Assembly (NCBI GenBank): GCA_037074765.1
Contig: JBAMDO010000066.1
Coordinates: 62,001 to 126,000, forward strand
Length of the DNA: 64,000 nt
Direction: 5' to 3'
From: Mansonella perstans
Taxonomy: Eukaryota; Nematoda; Chromadorea; Rhabditida; Onchocercidae
Shown here: positions 1 through 14,300 of the stretch, in pieces
How positions within the stretch are numbered: position 1 is the first letter of the stretch
How the letters are laid out: every line of letters begins with the position of its first letter
Program-made: the position numbers and the translations under genes
The notes under the pieces: generated by a model
What the model saw: the letters and a program-made list of their open reading frames with translations, nothing else
Databases searched by the model: none
What the model was told of the DNA's origin: nothing

Positions 1-3000
1 GACTAAAATTTGAATCCAGTTAGGCTTAGGCTTTTTCTGGTTTTAAGCACACAATTCTTTAAAATGAAACGGAATGAAATTTTGGAAGAAAGCACTAAAA
101 AGAGGCTGAAAGAATGGATAGAATAAAGAAGAAAAAATAACTGCATTGGCTTATTTGTCTGCAAAAGCAAATTTCATATGAAATCATAAGAACTATTGTT
201 TGAAGCAATTTTCGGAATATTTATATTTTAAATAATAGATAGGCAACAAAAAATTAACATATGGGAAAATGAAATTTCACTTATTCCTTTGATAAGATAA
301 TTTAGGTGATCCTTTGCAAGTGTGCAACCTTTCTTCTAACTGCGACGAAGGATTTAGAAGTGGCAAAAATTTGATTTGTTAAAAACAAAATCAAATCTAA
401 AATTTTTAATCGTTTGAAAAATTTTAGATTGAACTTTGGCTGTCAACGACAAATCACAATTTTGTCAGCTGCGCGAGCTCATTTTTTTCTCATTCCATAG
501 ATTTGAAGTGATAGAAATAAGGTTTAATATGCGATTTCTATTTTTTCTATGTTTTATTTGTAAAATATGAAGTATGCGAAGATGTTAAAATCAATTTTTA
601 AATCTAAAATGCTCTTGAATACTTCATAAAAGACGCGTTTCAAAACATCTTTTTGTTCCAGAAATTTCAAACTTCACTTCTTTACGATATAATCAAGAAT
701 AAATTTTTAATCTTAACTTTAGCTCTGAGAACTTTATGTGCTCTAATGCCATTAATGTCACGCAAATGCATTTTTAAACAAAAATTTTTCATCTTATTAA
801 TGTAATGTTTAAAAGTCGCATTATTGAGTCTAGGTGATAATCCTCGAGAATCCTCATACAACTAATTAGTCATTTGAAGTAGAAAAGTAATTATAGAGGT
901 TTATGATTAAGCAAAAAGAAGAATTCCACTCTTTTTATTTACTTTTTTGTTATTTGTAGTAGCTAAAAAGCAACCGACATCGCAAGTCAAACTGAAATGA
1001 TCTAAATATAGAAATTATCAACGCTACCTAATGTGATACATGTTTTTAAGGGCAAACACAAATGCAAATATTCAATAAAATGACTCCATCATGGATATTT
1101 GAAAAAGAAGACAAGAAGAAAAAAGAAAAAGAGACAGGGAATGTCAACAACATATAATTAAATTTCAAAATCATATAATGAAAAAGTTCTCATGAGTGGT
1201 GTAATAGGATAAATTCATTTTTCAATGATTCGTAACAAATGAAAAAAACCTTTAATTAGGTGCATTCTTATCGTTTTTCTCAGTGAATTTTATATTAGGC
1301 TAACTTAATTCAAACTGAAGTACACAAGCTTCCATTTTCTCGAATAGAGCAATTATTGAATAGCCTGAAAGCTTTTATAAAAGATGGTGCTTTGGCTTCA
1401 GGCTTTTCCAGTTTTCCCACCCTTAAATATAGATGGAGAGGGAGAGAGGGGAGAAGACAACGAAAAGAAGTATCAAAATAAGACTATACTGCTTGGAATA
1501 TATGAGAATAAATAAAACGGAACAAAGACTGCGACGAAAACGAAGGACTAGTTGATTTAATGACCATTTAGCAAGTAATAAGGTAAAACCTATAAGATGC
1601 ATGCCTCAATTATCTGGCTAATATTAATCGTCATTTCTATCTCAAAATGCATCTTGGAATAAAGCAATTGAGAACAGTTAGTAGTAATAGATTAATGCTT
1701 AGAAATAAGCTCATTTTTAAAAATTTCACTTAAAACTATAAATTTGATCGAATTTCCTCACTTAGATCACTTAAAATTGAATAAAATTTAAGAAAGCAAA
1801 AGAAAAAATCAATTTCTAAAAATCGAAATTTCAAAACAAAAACGAAAGAAAAAGAGCCTACTGATTTATTGAAATGTTACACATCGATATGGTACAGAAA
1901 TCTGCTGTAATGTTTGGTCTACGACAGTTTATATAAAAAAAATGAACGTAAGTTAGAAAGTCTTCTGAAGATATCAGATATGTTGAGTGATCAGACTCAC
2001 TTGGACATTTTCTCCATCAGTTAGCATTGCATACTGGGATAGGATCTTGATAAGTCATGTATTTCTAGAAGAATCTTGGAGAATAAAATTGTAAAAGGAA
2101 AGATTTTGCTAACAGTCCAAGAACACATATCCCATGACGTCTAGTATTTGCTAATTCTATTGATAACAAAACTTTATACATATTTAATACCGATTTCATA
2201 GGAATGAAAGCTGAACTTAAATTGGAAGATCTCGATATGAGAGATTCGCAAATGATTCATTTGTCTTTTCAGTAATCTTTTAGTGCGAATTTGACTATTA
2301 TCTAAACTAACTGGATCACTAACAAATTTAGATTTCAATTCCGAATTTTTTTCTTCCCGGCTATTCTCTTTCCATTTTCATTCACTTTCGGCGGATTGTA
2401 TTCGAATTCTCTTTCGCTTTTTTCCGTTCTCTCTATGTTCATTTATTTAATATGTTTTTTGCTCAAAAAATGGAAAAACGTATCGTAAACTGATTCCAAA
2501 ACGTAAATTATTTCTAAAACGGTAAATTATATCTGCTGTAGATGTAAATCATTTTCATCGATAGTATATACAATCATTTCATCAATTATCGACATCAAAC
2601 TAGACAAGAAAAAGAGACGGAAGTAAAAAAAAAAACTAAGACTAAGACTAGCAAACAAATTCATTATTATATTATGAGCCATATCTCATGTGTACTTTTT
2701 TCTCATCCATTTGATTATATTTATGCGAATTCAGTTTTCCAATCTTTCTCACACCGTCTTTGATCTAATGAAGATTACTTTTTATCATATACATTTATCC
2801 AAAGTCTTCATTCATTTATTCATGCAAAAAAAAAAATTTAATTTGGCAATTTTACTGTAACAATTTTAAACGTTCTACAAAATCCTAAAGTTGGTCTTGG
2901 TTTATAGAATTTTAATTCAGGATAAATAGATTTAAAAGTTAAATTTTCTTAAAGAAAGGAAAGATGCATAAAATTAAGACAAATGATTGAAATGAATGTA

Positions 3001-4036
3001 TTATTTGAATAATTAATGAGATTAATTGCAAAATCCAATAATCTTTCCATTTTTCCGATAATGAATCAGCTATAAGAAATAGTTGCAGGAAATACGAGTG
3101 AATTTAGTGAAGCGAAGTGGAGCAAACCAATGCAAAGAATAATTTAAATGCGGAAAAATAAAGCTATCAATAAAGATTATCATTGGTGTTGAAAAAGGCA
3201 ATAAAAGAGAGCATTGGTGACCAGCAATTTCAATTTTATTGAATGATGATGACCGTCTTTTGACGACAGCAGTGTTATTCCCTTTTCTTGCTTTCCTCTT
3301 AATATCGCCTCGTACACATCTCTTATATTTTCTGATTAGCTCTAAGCTTGTTCAATTGACCTCTAGTCATTTCTCTTCTAAGTGTTCTTCGCTCAACAAC
3401 TACTTTTAGAATAAAATATTAAAATATCTGCTTAAATCACCTGCCTGCTTTGCTTTCTCATTTTTTCCCCCATTTATGATGATAATTAACATTTTGATTA
3501 AAAACGATCCGACTTTCCATGCTATTTTTCTTTCTTATAAAAAAAGAAATTTTAAAAATTTTTTTACAGAAAAGTGGAAAAAACATGATTTTCGTTAAAA
3601 ATCGATCATATCTGATAAGTATGCTTATAAAAGATTTGAAAATTTAAAAATTAAATTTCACTTTCCTATGAAAAATTAAATTCCCAAATTTTTTATAGAT
3701 CGATTCCAAAATTTTTACCGAATGTTTTAAAAATGATAGTTATATAGTTGTTTTTTATTAATAAAAAGTACATTTGAACCTTTTATTTTGTTTCAATAAC
3801 CATAAACTTATTGTATTTTTAAATGATAAAATGAAATCAAACAACTAGAGTTTCACTAATTAACTGTTTTCAAGGGACACAAAAAAAAAACCTTGCTTCC
3901 GAATATGACATCAAAGTTCCAAATTTGTCAACCTAATAAAGAAAAGCAGATATTAGACTCATTTCTTTTTTCAAGGAAGGATTTAATTAGACGCAACAAG
4001 AGAATAAATAGTATAAAATATAAATGATGTTTTTAC
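1..4036. other. AT-rich sequence 3' of the last recognised neurexin exon
   Basis: I read this stretch as part of the last visible neurexin intron, possibly with 3' sequence. The gene must continue here or beyond the window because exon 26 ends in phase 1 at a donor. I found no membrane-spanning segment and no C-terminal PDZ-ligand-like sequence on the minus strand. Homopolymer A and T runs are common. No other gene, RNA or repeat is supported. Confidence 0.5.
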
Positions 4037-5323
4037 CTTGTGCAAACATATCCAGTATCATTAAATCATTAAAGTTGACACCTGAGATAAAGCCACTATA
4101 GCTATCATAGATTTGTTCACGTTTCCGCCGTTTCGTACAGTGTAACAAATTGAATGATGCACCAATGGTTACTCTCCATTGCATATTTAATGTAACAAGC
4201 TCTGTATCACTACCTGATGATTTCAAAACGTTGATATAACACTATGATAGTTATTCAATGATAAAAAGATGATAAAAATCCTATCGTCGCTCTTTTCTTG
4301 GTATTTTTTTGACTACACTACACTGGTATGTTCACAATGACTATTTTAATTCATTTCGAAGATATCTTTTTTGTATATCGGTTCTAAAAAAGCTTCTATA
4401 GAACAATTGATTATTCTTAGAGAATACTTTCATTAAAATAAGATGGAAATACCGGGAGGAGAATAGTAAATTGGTTCTCGATCGTCAATGTACAGGGTCA
4501 AGTTGGCTTCTTGTCGGTATATGATAACTGCATGATACTTATCGTCATTTAGTAAAGCATCCAGAAAACCAACATCATGATTTCGAGATCCGAGATTGTA
4601 GCGAACATGTAAGTGGGCATTTTCCTGCAATTTAGCAATTTTCCGCCAATGAAAATGATTATAAATAACAAAGAGCACAAGGACCACTCGAAAAATCATT
4701 CCAATGAAAAAGCAGTTCGCGTAAACAACACAAATATAAGATAGAAAAAAGTTTTCATTCCCGATTAGCATACACGAAGTAATTCATGTTTATGCCAAAT
4801 AATACTATTAAATTCTCAGGTTAAACAACAGATTCAAAGAATTAAAAATTTCATTTCTTAAAATGCATGAAATATTCGGTACCAAGAAAACGGTGAAAAA
4901 ATCGCCATCTACATTACAATACACACTTAACAATACAGCAGTAGCCTGTCGAGTGCGAAATCCAATTGCCACTTTATCACGATTTGTTGATGGTCTAAGT
5001 GACTGTGGATATTCGTAGTAGATTGCTGATAATGATGAGCCAAATAAATAGGTCGTACCAGCTGCAAATAATCAGTTATTGCTCTTTTGACCATCAAATT
5101 GAAACGAATTCTTAAGCTTCAAGATATCAATAAATTAAGTTTCAACAGGATGATATAGACTTAAAGTTTAAAAATAAGATTTAAAAAGCTTTAAAAAACC
5201 AACGGCTTTCACATCTTTCGCCATTGTAAGTTGTCATTGAACAATCGCATTTGATCGAATTCCATTTTTGAATGCATTTGCCGCGATTTGAGCAAGTCTT
5301 AGGTGAACATCGAGTATGTGGAC
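4037..5323 (-). CDS. nrx-1: Neurexin exons 23-26: EGF3 and LNS6
   Basis: Exon 23 (5323-5204) is the third EGF-like module with six cysteines, ending NGERCES. Its joint to exon 24 restores the conserved PGTTYLFG start of LNS6. Exon 24 carries DKVAIGFRTRQATAVLLS, exon 25 carries DKYHAVIIYRQ and LTLYIDD, and exon 26 carries WRVTIGASFNL and YSGFISGVNFNDL. LNS6 is the neurexin module that binds neuroligins and other postsynaptic ligands (family knowledge). The intron between exons 25 and 26 falls at the position of vertebrate splice site 4. Confidence 0.9.
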
Positions 5324-8300
5324 CTGACAAGTTTTATTTAATGTATTTATATTTTTCTCTAGGAAATGTCTAAGAATTTGATCCAGAAATAATGCAATAT
5401 TTATGCTTAGCCAACACAAACTTTCAAATGTGGAAGATAAATTTGAAAATTTGAGATGCTACGTCCATTTAAATAAAGCAAACAGTTACAATTTGAGAGT
5501 CCGCAAATAGAGCATACTGTTCCTAGTTGTAGGGCAATCAAGATAAAGAATTTTGATTTTATCAGAAATTTTTTAGAACTCAAATTATTATAGGCAAAAA
5601 AAGAAATTCCGAATATGTGCTATAAATTTCTAAAATATAAATGATCTTTACCGTGACATCCTTTCACAATACCAGAACTTTCGCTCACATCTTTCAAGAT
5701 GTCCAGATATTGACTTCCAACTCGAAATGAAGAGATGCATCCACGGAAGCCAGAAACGTTTTTAAGTCTAAATTTCAATTGCTACAATGGAACATAGAAA
5801 TATCATAAATATAATAAAACAAACAATAACTATTTGAAAACAACGGATAAAAAATTAATTTAATCTTTTCATATGACAAACAGCGAAAAGATTTCATACT
5901 GCAAATGCGAAAAGCAAATAAAAAATAATTACGATTACGATAGAATCGATGGCACCTTAAAGAACCGGAAACATCGGATGGTATACTTCCAATATATAAT
6001 TGTGTATCTAAATTCACTTTATGTCCTTTGACACTGTTCATAACCATACTTTTGTTATCGACCACAAGATAATGCTCGCTACCCAGTGACTTCTGAAATT
6101 TTACAATTCAATCACTTTCCCATGATAAAGTAATTGTAACGCTGGAATAATTATTAATTATTAGTAACGCTTGTAAATATTCGATACAACGAAAGGAATG
6201 GTGCAAGAAACTCAAATTGAATTTAAAATGAAATTAGTATGTCATTAAAAAAACAATGCTACTCAATAGAATGTGGATTTGACTCGATTGAAAAACAGAG
6301 TTTATTGGAAATATAAATTTTTTCGGCTTTCACACACAGAGAATCAGCTTTTTTTACATATCATTGTATGAAAATAAAATATGTAATAATTTTACAAGAA
6401 AAAAATTATCCTCTCAAAAAATGAATTAGGAAAAAGTGGAAATGATTGGTTTTTAGTCTTTAAATCTTAATCTTTACCAAGATTTAATCAGAGATTTTTA
6501 ATTGGAAGATTGAGAATCGTCGTTTAAGCGGTCTTAATTATCAGTAAGAAGAAAACTCACTGATATCTACTTGTTTCAAAAAGCTCGTCTAAGATATCGT
6601 TGAACTGAATAACTTATGGTTCTAATCAATATATTCGATTATATTTGTGAAAAATTGTCAAGTGTTTTTATTTAATAATATTTTCGACTAAGAACAACCT
6701 GGTGTACGAGGATGTTGTGCCATTTAAAGTCATTTAAGACTTGTCCATGTGGCAAAGCTGATGACAATAATACTTCTATTCGAGAGTTAAAACTATAAGT
6801 ATATCTGAAATATGGGTAGTTTTTATTCCGAATTTAAAAAATAATGATCAATCATTGTTTTTCATGAATAATAGAGTAATTACTCGATGACTGAAGGTAA
6901 TAACTAAAATTTTTCTACCTTAAAATTTCAACAATTACTTTTAACTTCGACATTCATGGAATGAAGCCATTCCAATTTTCTTTACATTACGTCAAATCTT
7001 ACAATATGTGGTTAGCCTCTTTCACTATGTTAACATTTCAAAGATAGTTTTTTTCGACACAATCTTCGTCCTTTTATTCTTCAATGATATGCAATTGAAA
7101 GAATGAAATTCTCGGATGGGCAGTATAAGCTCCCAATAAGGCAAGTCGGTCCTGATCTTATAAACATAACTTACCTTATTCGACCATGATACATTTCCAA
7201 AGATGCTGAATCATAATTGTGAGTGGAATTAGTTATGAAAACAAGTAAGAGTGATGATGATGATAGTGTCCGGAATTTGAATGAAATTCGATAATTCTTC
7301 CTAACATTTGCTAAACGTTTATCATTGATTATAGCATATGCACTGGGCTTTTCAAAGGTGACCGCCGAATATTTCACTTTCCTGAATTTAACTCAGATTT
7401 TTTTCCAAAAAAATATTCTTAAAGAGCTGAACTGAAATTTGATTTTTTTTCTTTATAATATTTTATTGAGAAAAAAGTTTTTTCTATCTTGATTTCGCTT
7501 TATTTTGAATATAATTGTCATCATGAAGTTGGAAGAAAGCAAGAGCAGTATACACTAGTGATGATTACAAATTCAGTAACACTAAATATAATTGATTGCA
7601 AGGAACATTAAGACTATTGTTATAAATTAAAAGTTGTTGACAGCCCTGAATAATGATATGCTAAACATTAGCGAGATATTAAATGTAAATATCTGAAGCA
7701 TATTGGATCTGGAACATTTCATCAGGTGGATAGTGAGAAATATCCATAAAAGAAGTTTAAGTTGAAAAGATATCATCTTAATCATTATTTTTTTTTCATT
7801 GAGATAATATGACAAAGGAAAGGTACTGATTAATAGCCTATTCATGTAAATGTAATACCTGTTTCTTATTTTATACCACTCATATAATTCATTCGTTTTA
7901 ACTGATTGAATATCCACAGCACTTCTCCGTTTCGCATTCTTCAAGAGATCATAATCATTGAAAAGCATTTTTATCATTTGTCCGCGAAACTTCTCAAATG
8001 TACTATTTATATGGGTGGTAAAATATGATGATGAGACTGCGTGCAGCGAATGTCCAGCAGCTATTTCATCAATATTCAACACTACCTTCGATGAAGGTAG
8101 GAAATCTAAAAGCACTCAACGCTTGTATATCGATTATTTTATAATTTACATATTTTTCAGGGGTTTATCTTTCAACCTTTCATAAAAATAAAATTCTATT
8201 AAAAATGCAAAAAGTTTTTTAAACAAAACACCTTTTTTTTTTCATTTTTAAACACTCATGAAAATTTAAAAAGCCTGGAAAGATGAGCAGATTTGTCATG

Positions 8301-11300
8301 TAAGTAAGTGGTAATTGGTAAATAGAATCCGGTAATTTGCAACAGTTGAAGTTTAATCTTTGCCGCACAGGGCAATAAAAAGTCCGAAGAACTTGAAATT
8401 TCATTTTCAAAAAATTTTCATGAAACTTACAGCTATGTTCCCATTTACCATCCAAAAATAGCAGCAGTTTCTCACCACGTCGTTTAATACGCATCGAATG
8501 AGTCCGATTATTATTCAAATTGCTACCCCATTTGAACGTCTGCAACAGTTTTTTTTTTGATGCCATAATTAGATGCGTATTAAATAGTTTGAATGCAGTC
8601 AAAATCAATTGAAAGACCAAAATTGATTAGTGATCAGAAATATTATTATTCCATTGTTTCTATTTTAACCTTTCATCAAAGAAAATTATAGCTTATCATC
8701 AGGCTATGAATAATCACTTGAAAAAATGAGATATTTTTGTCACTGATGCAGAGATGGCTGTCTGTCCAGCAAATTTAGCTTCGAATTAATTAACTTTGAT
8801 ATCGTTAATGAACCATGAAAAAAAGTAGGAACACGAGATTGGTTAAAATTTAATTAAACTCAAACATAAAGGATCTCTTCATTATTGAAATTATTTTTGA
8901 AGTTTGGTCTTTTCTTAATCTGATCATTAAACTTCAAACACTTAAGATTTAAATATAATCTCATTATGAGAAAATTATGATGCAAATTAGCAATAAATTA
9001 CATGATTGGAGTTTTCGAAATTAAGATGCAACACGAGTTCTCCTTTAATCAACAAAAGTAAAATGCGATGATTTGGCGACTTGATTGATTTCGTGTCCAA
9101 CAAAATATCTCTTTCATTGCTACTTCGAAATTTGCTTTCAATTGTTTCCGCTTCGCTCTCAATGAATTTTGGAAGTAATAGTGATGGTACATTCTCCGTT
9201 GAAAAATCCACAAATTCAGGCTCTGTAAAATTCGCATTTTTTAAAAAAAAAATTTCATCTTTTAGACAACTGCTTAGTTATTTATTCGTAAAATTCTCAG
9301 CAATTCAATTCTTATTGAAAAAAACTGAATGATAGCAGCACTTCTAAATACAATCAAATTATTTACGACACTGATACAAAATCACCGGTATTAAACTTTC
9401 AATCTCAAACCCATCAAAGGTCACTGAACAAGGTATAAACAAGTTTGAGAAATTAGTGTTAAAACGAAAAAAAACAAGAAAGATTTGAAGGTTAGTGAAA
9501 AAATGAAGAAACCTCTATCACAAAGCAGCCCCTCCATAGCTGATACTGAACAATCACATCGAAAACCACTGTAACCGTTTTCACATCGTCCAAAGTTTTT
9601 GCAAGGTGATGAAGCGCAAAAATCTTGATTTACATCAGCTGAACATCCATAGCTAATTCCTTCAATGGATATTTTGTTAAGTTACAGTCTTAGCTGTGAT
9701 TTCTGGTGATCATGGCATACAGTGATTGTTTGTATCGGTATCGTGAGACGGTAAACTTAAGTTTTATTAAATTTAATGATGCATTTCAGTAAGAAATATA
9801 GAATTAATGATTAAATTAAAAATGTGCGAAATCAAAAGATGACTGACAGAATTAAATCTGAGAAACATTGAGCACTAGAAAATTTGCTGGAAAATTTTGG
9901 TTGGTGTAAAAAAAATCAATTGAAATACTCAGTCTGAATGAACGGCATTTAACTTCAAAAAGTCCAAAGTTTGCACTTATATGTGTAGGATAAGTAATCA
10001 AATAAAAAAGAAGTCACATCCGAGTGAATGAAGAATGGGACATTAAGTAGTGACAAAGAATGACAAGAGTCTGCAAAAGATTTAGAACTTATGTTACATA
10101 GTTTCATGAAGTGGAATTTTAAATTTGTGTATCACACCAAATCGCTATGACAGTTCTAACATAAGAAGATTGGATTAATTGGGTTGGGTGATAGATGAAA
10201 AAGTGATATTTGTAAATGATCAATGCTCATTATGATATTAATTACCTTGTTTAATGTCCTTTTGTTGCTCCTCAAAAATATTTGCAATGTTTGGGCTGAT
10301 ACCGTTGATGCGTAAACCTTTTAAACAACCAATATAACCTTTCCGTAGATTTGCTGTCCAGACCGGAGAAGGTACATGGAAATCAACCGTGTCCGATTCG
10401 TTTCTTGGCCATGGAACAGCTCCCAAATAGATCGGTTCCTCTATAACCGTAAATATTCAATAATAATATTATGAAAACATGAACTAATTTCATTACTGCA
10501 TTCGTGAATCAGATTAGAATCGTAAGATTTTGTCGAATTTTGAGCAATTTAGTAAGTATGAATTTCATAACCAAAAATATTATTTTATTTTTATATCTTC
10601 AAAAATATCTTTTTTATCAAAAAATTATTTACGGAGGATTTCACTTGCAATAATTAATGGCACTCCAATTTTGGAGACCGCTTTATGCAGTTAGGCAGCT
10701 TCAGTCAATTAAGTTTATCATCTTTTGCAAATGGAAATCTTTAGCAAATCTTATTGACCAAGGCTATTTCACTTTAAACCATTCCTATATATTCAAAGCT
10801 ATATAATCTGAATTGCTCATAAACAAAATAAATCTCAAACAAGAATTCTGTCTACTGATAAGTAAAGTAAAACAAAAAATAACTGCTAACCATCTACAAA
10901 TCTAAATACATTTAACAAAGTGTTTAAGTTATGAAATTACTGAAACCGGTGGTGAGATCGAATATTATCTTGGCAAATTTGTAAGGAAATGAAAAAGATT
11001 AAATTAGCTAGAAATATATTACCGATGATTAAATTGGCTGATACACCAGGAGTTGAAAAATCAGTTTTAATATTATCAACAATCACTGTACCCGTTCGAC
11101 CCATCCGCTCAAGTGTTACGCTATGCCATATTGCTCCATCCGTTATTTTTTCTGCGGTTGTCTGCAAAAAATTAATCGGTTATTTTAGCAATCTTATAAT
11201 GTTCGGCAATATATGTGAAATTTTATTTATTTTTTCTATTTTTTAAAAAGAATTTGCTGATGAAAAAATAATTCAAGCCATAATCCAGTTCATATTATAT

Positions 11301-14300
11301 CCTTGGAGAAAGTAATTTAAAATGCTGACAGTGTTCGACCTATATGTCAGTCGAAGTTTTTTAAAGAAAACCTGTAGTTTGATATATCCTGATCCTAGAT
11401 TAATAACCATAAACAGGTGACCATCAATTAATTCAAAAGCAAGATAATCATGTCCTGTTTTAGCGTTCGGTAATGATCCGTGATAGAGAATGAGGCCATC
11501 AAGTTCCTGCGTTCGTAATTGAAAGCCTGAAAAAATTATCGTGAATAGCATAGCGATTTAGGGTGCATTATGTAGTAAAGGATGTTGAAAGAAAAAATTG
11601 ATCCATAATCGATCCGAAATAATCAAAAAAACCCGTAGTGGTTTTTTGCAATTTTTAAAGCAAAATAAATCCTATCATACTGCTCATTCAGAAATGACTG
11701 CAAACCTGAAGAGTGACTAAATTAGTTACTTGAAAAGAAACGAGCACTTAATCGATTTTTCTTGAAAAAAACAAACAATATCCAAGCAAATCTCACTGTC
11801 AATCTGTAAGTTAGATCACTAATTACAAGTTAACTACAAATTACTCAAACTGCCGCTGGCCACAGAATTCCATTTGGATAACGCAATGAAATGTTGGCCA
11901 GTGTTGAACGAAAATATATCTGTATATGTTGCTGGTTTATTGCAGGAAAATGTTAAAACACCCGCTGATCGTATAATCGACTGTCCGTATCCTCGATCGG
12001 CTACAGTTATAAAATTGATCAAATAAGCATCAGCTTCATATTTAATCTGAAAATACAGGTAATTATCGATGAAAAATATCTAAAGAAACTCAGAACTGAA
12101 ATAATAGTAGAAAAAATACCTTCTTCAAACAACCTCGGAAATTTTCCATTTCAATTTCAGGAATATTCCTGTTCTTTGGTACACCACCCAAATACGCAAA
12201 TGAATTAACAAGCCAATCAATTTCTGGCGCGTATTGGCGAATTTCATCTTTCTGACCATCGACGCTCAAAGTCATCTGAAAAGAAACCTAAGTGAAAGTA
12301 ATTAACATGATAGATAGAACGACAAACAAAGAAAAAATTTTGTCATGCTTAAAGGAACAACAAAAATTTCTTATTGCACTTTTTGCAAAATTCTAACAAT
12401 AAGAAAATTAAGGAATTGAATTGTTATCAATTCAAATCAATTGAATCAATCAATAATAAATTCACGACGAAATTCCAATTTTTTCGCAAAAGATAACAAC
12501 TGAAATACATTCGCTAAAACAGAAAAAAAAGCACAGAAAAAAAACTAAAAAAGCAGATAACTGATTGTACGAAAGTAAATAATTTTGAAAAATAAGATAG
12601 CATCAAATTTAAGCTGATTCTGTAGAGAAAGGGAAAAATGACAGAGAAAGGTAAAGTGTTTATTTTTATTGAAAAATATATCTCAGCTCAGGGATAGCAA
12701 TTTCGAAATTGTTGTTAATTCTTTCACGGTTGTTCAAATTTTGTACCACAAAATTAAAAAAAATCTCCTCGATGTACTAAAATTCAAATTTAGCGAGAAA
12801 AAAAATTGCATCTATCTTTTATTAGATGACAGTGGATGGTTTAATGGCATAATTGGACATACCGTAGTCAGTAATGATCAATGAACTAATGGTTTTCTAA
12901 TTAACATTAATTTTTTTCCTGCAAACAGTTGCTATGTTATTCGGCAGCAGAAGAATGAATCTTTGCCCGTGTTTAGGCATTAGAATTATCCATTTGAGGC
13001 TTTTTATCTATTTGCTTAGCAATTTTTCCATAACTAAACGAATAACAGAATAAAGAATAAGAGATTTTAGAATAAGGGATTTTATCTTGAAATATAAGGT
13101 CTCTATCAATTTTATTACAATGCAGGTTGAATCAGATACTGATAATAACAAAAAGATGCGAACTGAAGAAAAAAATTAAATTTAATTTTGAAAAAATATG
13201 AACATTTGTCAAGCAAATCGAAAGCACCCGAAAAACATGCATTTAAGTGAATTTTGCAAATTGAAAAAGTTTTTGACAAACAAACAAAGACGTTACAAAC
13301 TTTTTAAATGCACAATTCTATTTTTGACCGAAAAAGGACAGAAATACTAAAACCATCAAAAACTGACAAAAACCAGAAAAGAGTAATTGGTGAGGGTGAA
13401 CTGAAAAATGAAGAAAATTAAATTATCAAACGAAATGATTTTGTAATTAACGAAGCCATGCTAAGTTCGTGTAAAAAATATTTTAATAAAATACTTAGCA
13501 AAAGGAAAAACAACTCATTTTTAGCATACCACAATTGGTTACTTACATATGCTGAAGCGACAGATGCTGTTCTCTGAAGTTTTTGTCGATATTATATTAT
13601 TAGTAAGCTATGTGTGTGATATATATATTACACTATTGAAATGATAATAATGAAAAGAACCCAACATTTGAGAGATTTCCGTTTTATTTCTCAAAGTAAG
13701 TTCCGATTATTCGTTTTCAACGTTTTTCAAAATTCGCTTTTAAAACTAGTTGAAGTCACTTGAATTTGAAATAATAGGTAAAGTAAATGACAATTGTCAT
13801 GAAATGAAATTTTCTGGCAAGGAATTCATTCCAGACAGTTCTGCTTGGAATTTTTCATTATTTTCACAATTTCCTAAGCCCAAGTTCAAATAGATTTCAA
13901 AAGAAGATTTCATTCCTCCCTACTGATCTTAATATGGAAAAATACCATTCCTTGAAATCAAACCCTTAATACATCGTTAAGAATCCAGCAATTCATAGAA
14001 ATTGATATATTTCAGAAATTGAAAAAGAGCTAACCAATGTTAGCGTCCTATAAACAGTAACTGTATGCCATCGATCGTCATCATACCGACCAGCCGAATA
14101 ATCGCTGAAAATCCGTATCAGTCGTTTTTCGGTACGGTCAAATTTTGATGTTGCGACAACTGCACCGTTGTCCAGGGTGATGTGAAAGTAATTCTATAAT
14201 AAAGAGGAATTTTAAAAAAAATGAAAAATAAATCAGAAATAAATTATTATAGAGAATTATTTAAGCAAAATAATGATTTTAAATTGGAACCAGAAGTAAC

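Noticed and set aside
2345..2455. Charged minus-strand frame (EREFEYNPPKVNENGKRIAGK) as a possible neurexin cytoplasmic tail
   Set aside because: No acceptor in the right phase, no adjacent membrane span, and no PDZ-ligand ending. Base composition alone can explain it.
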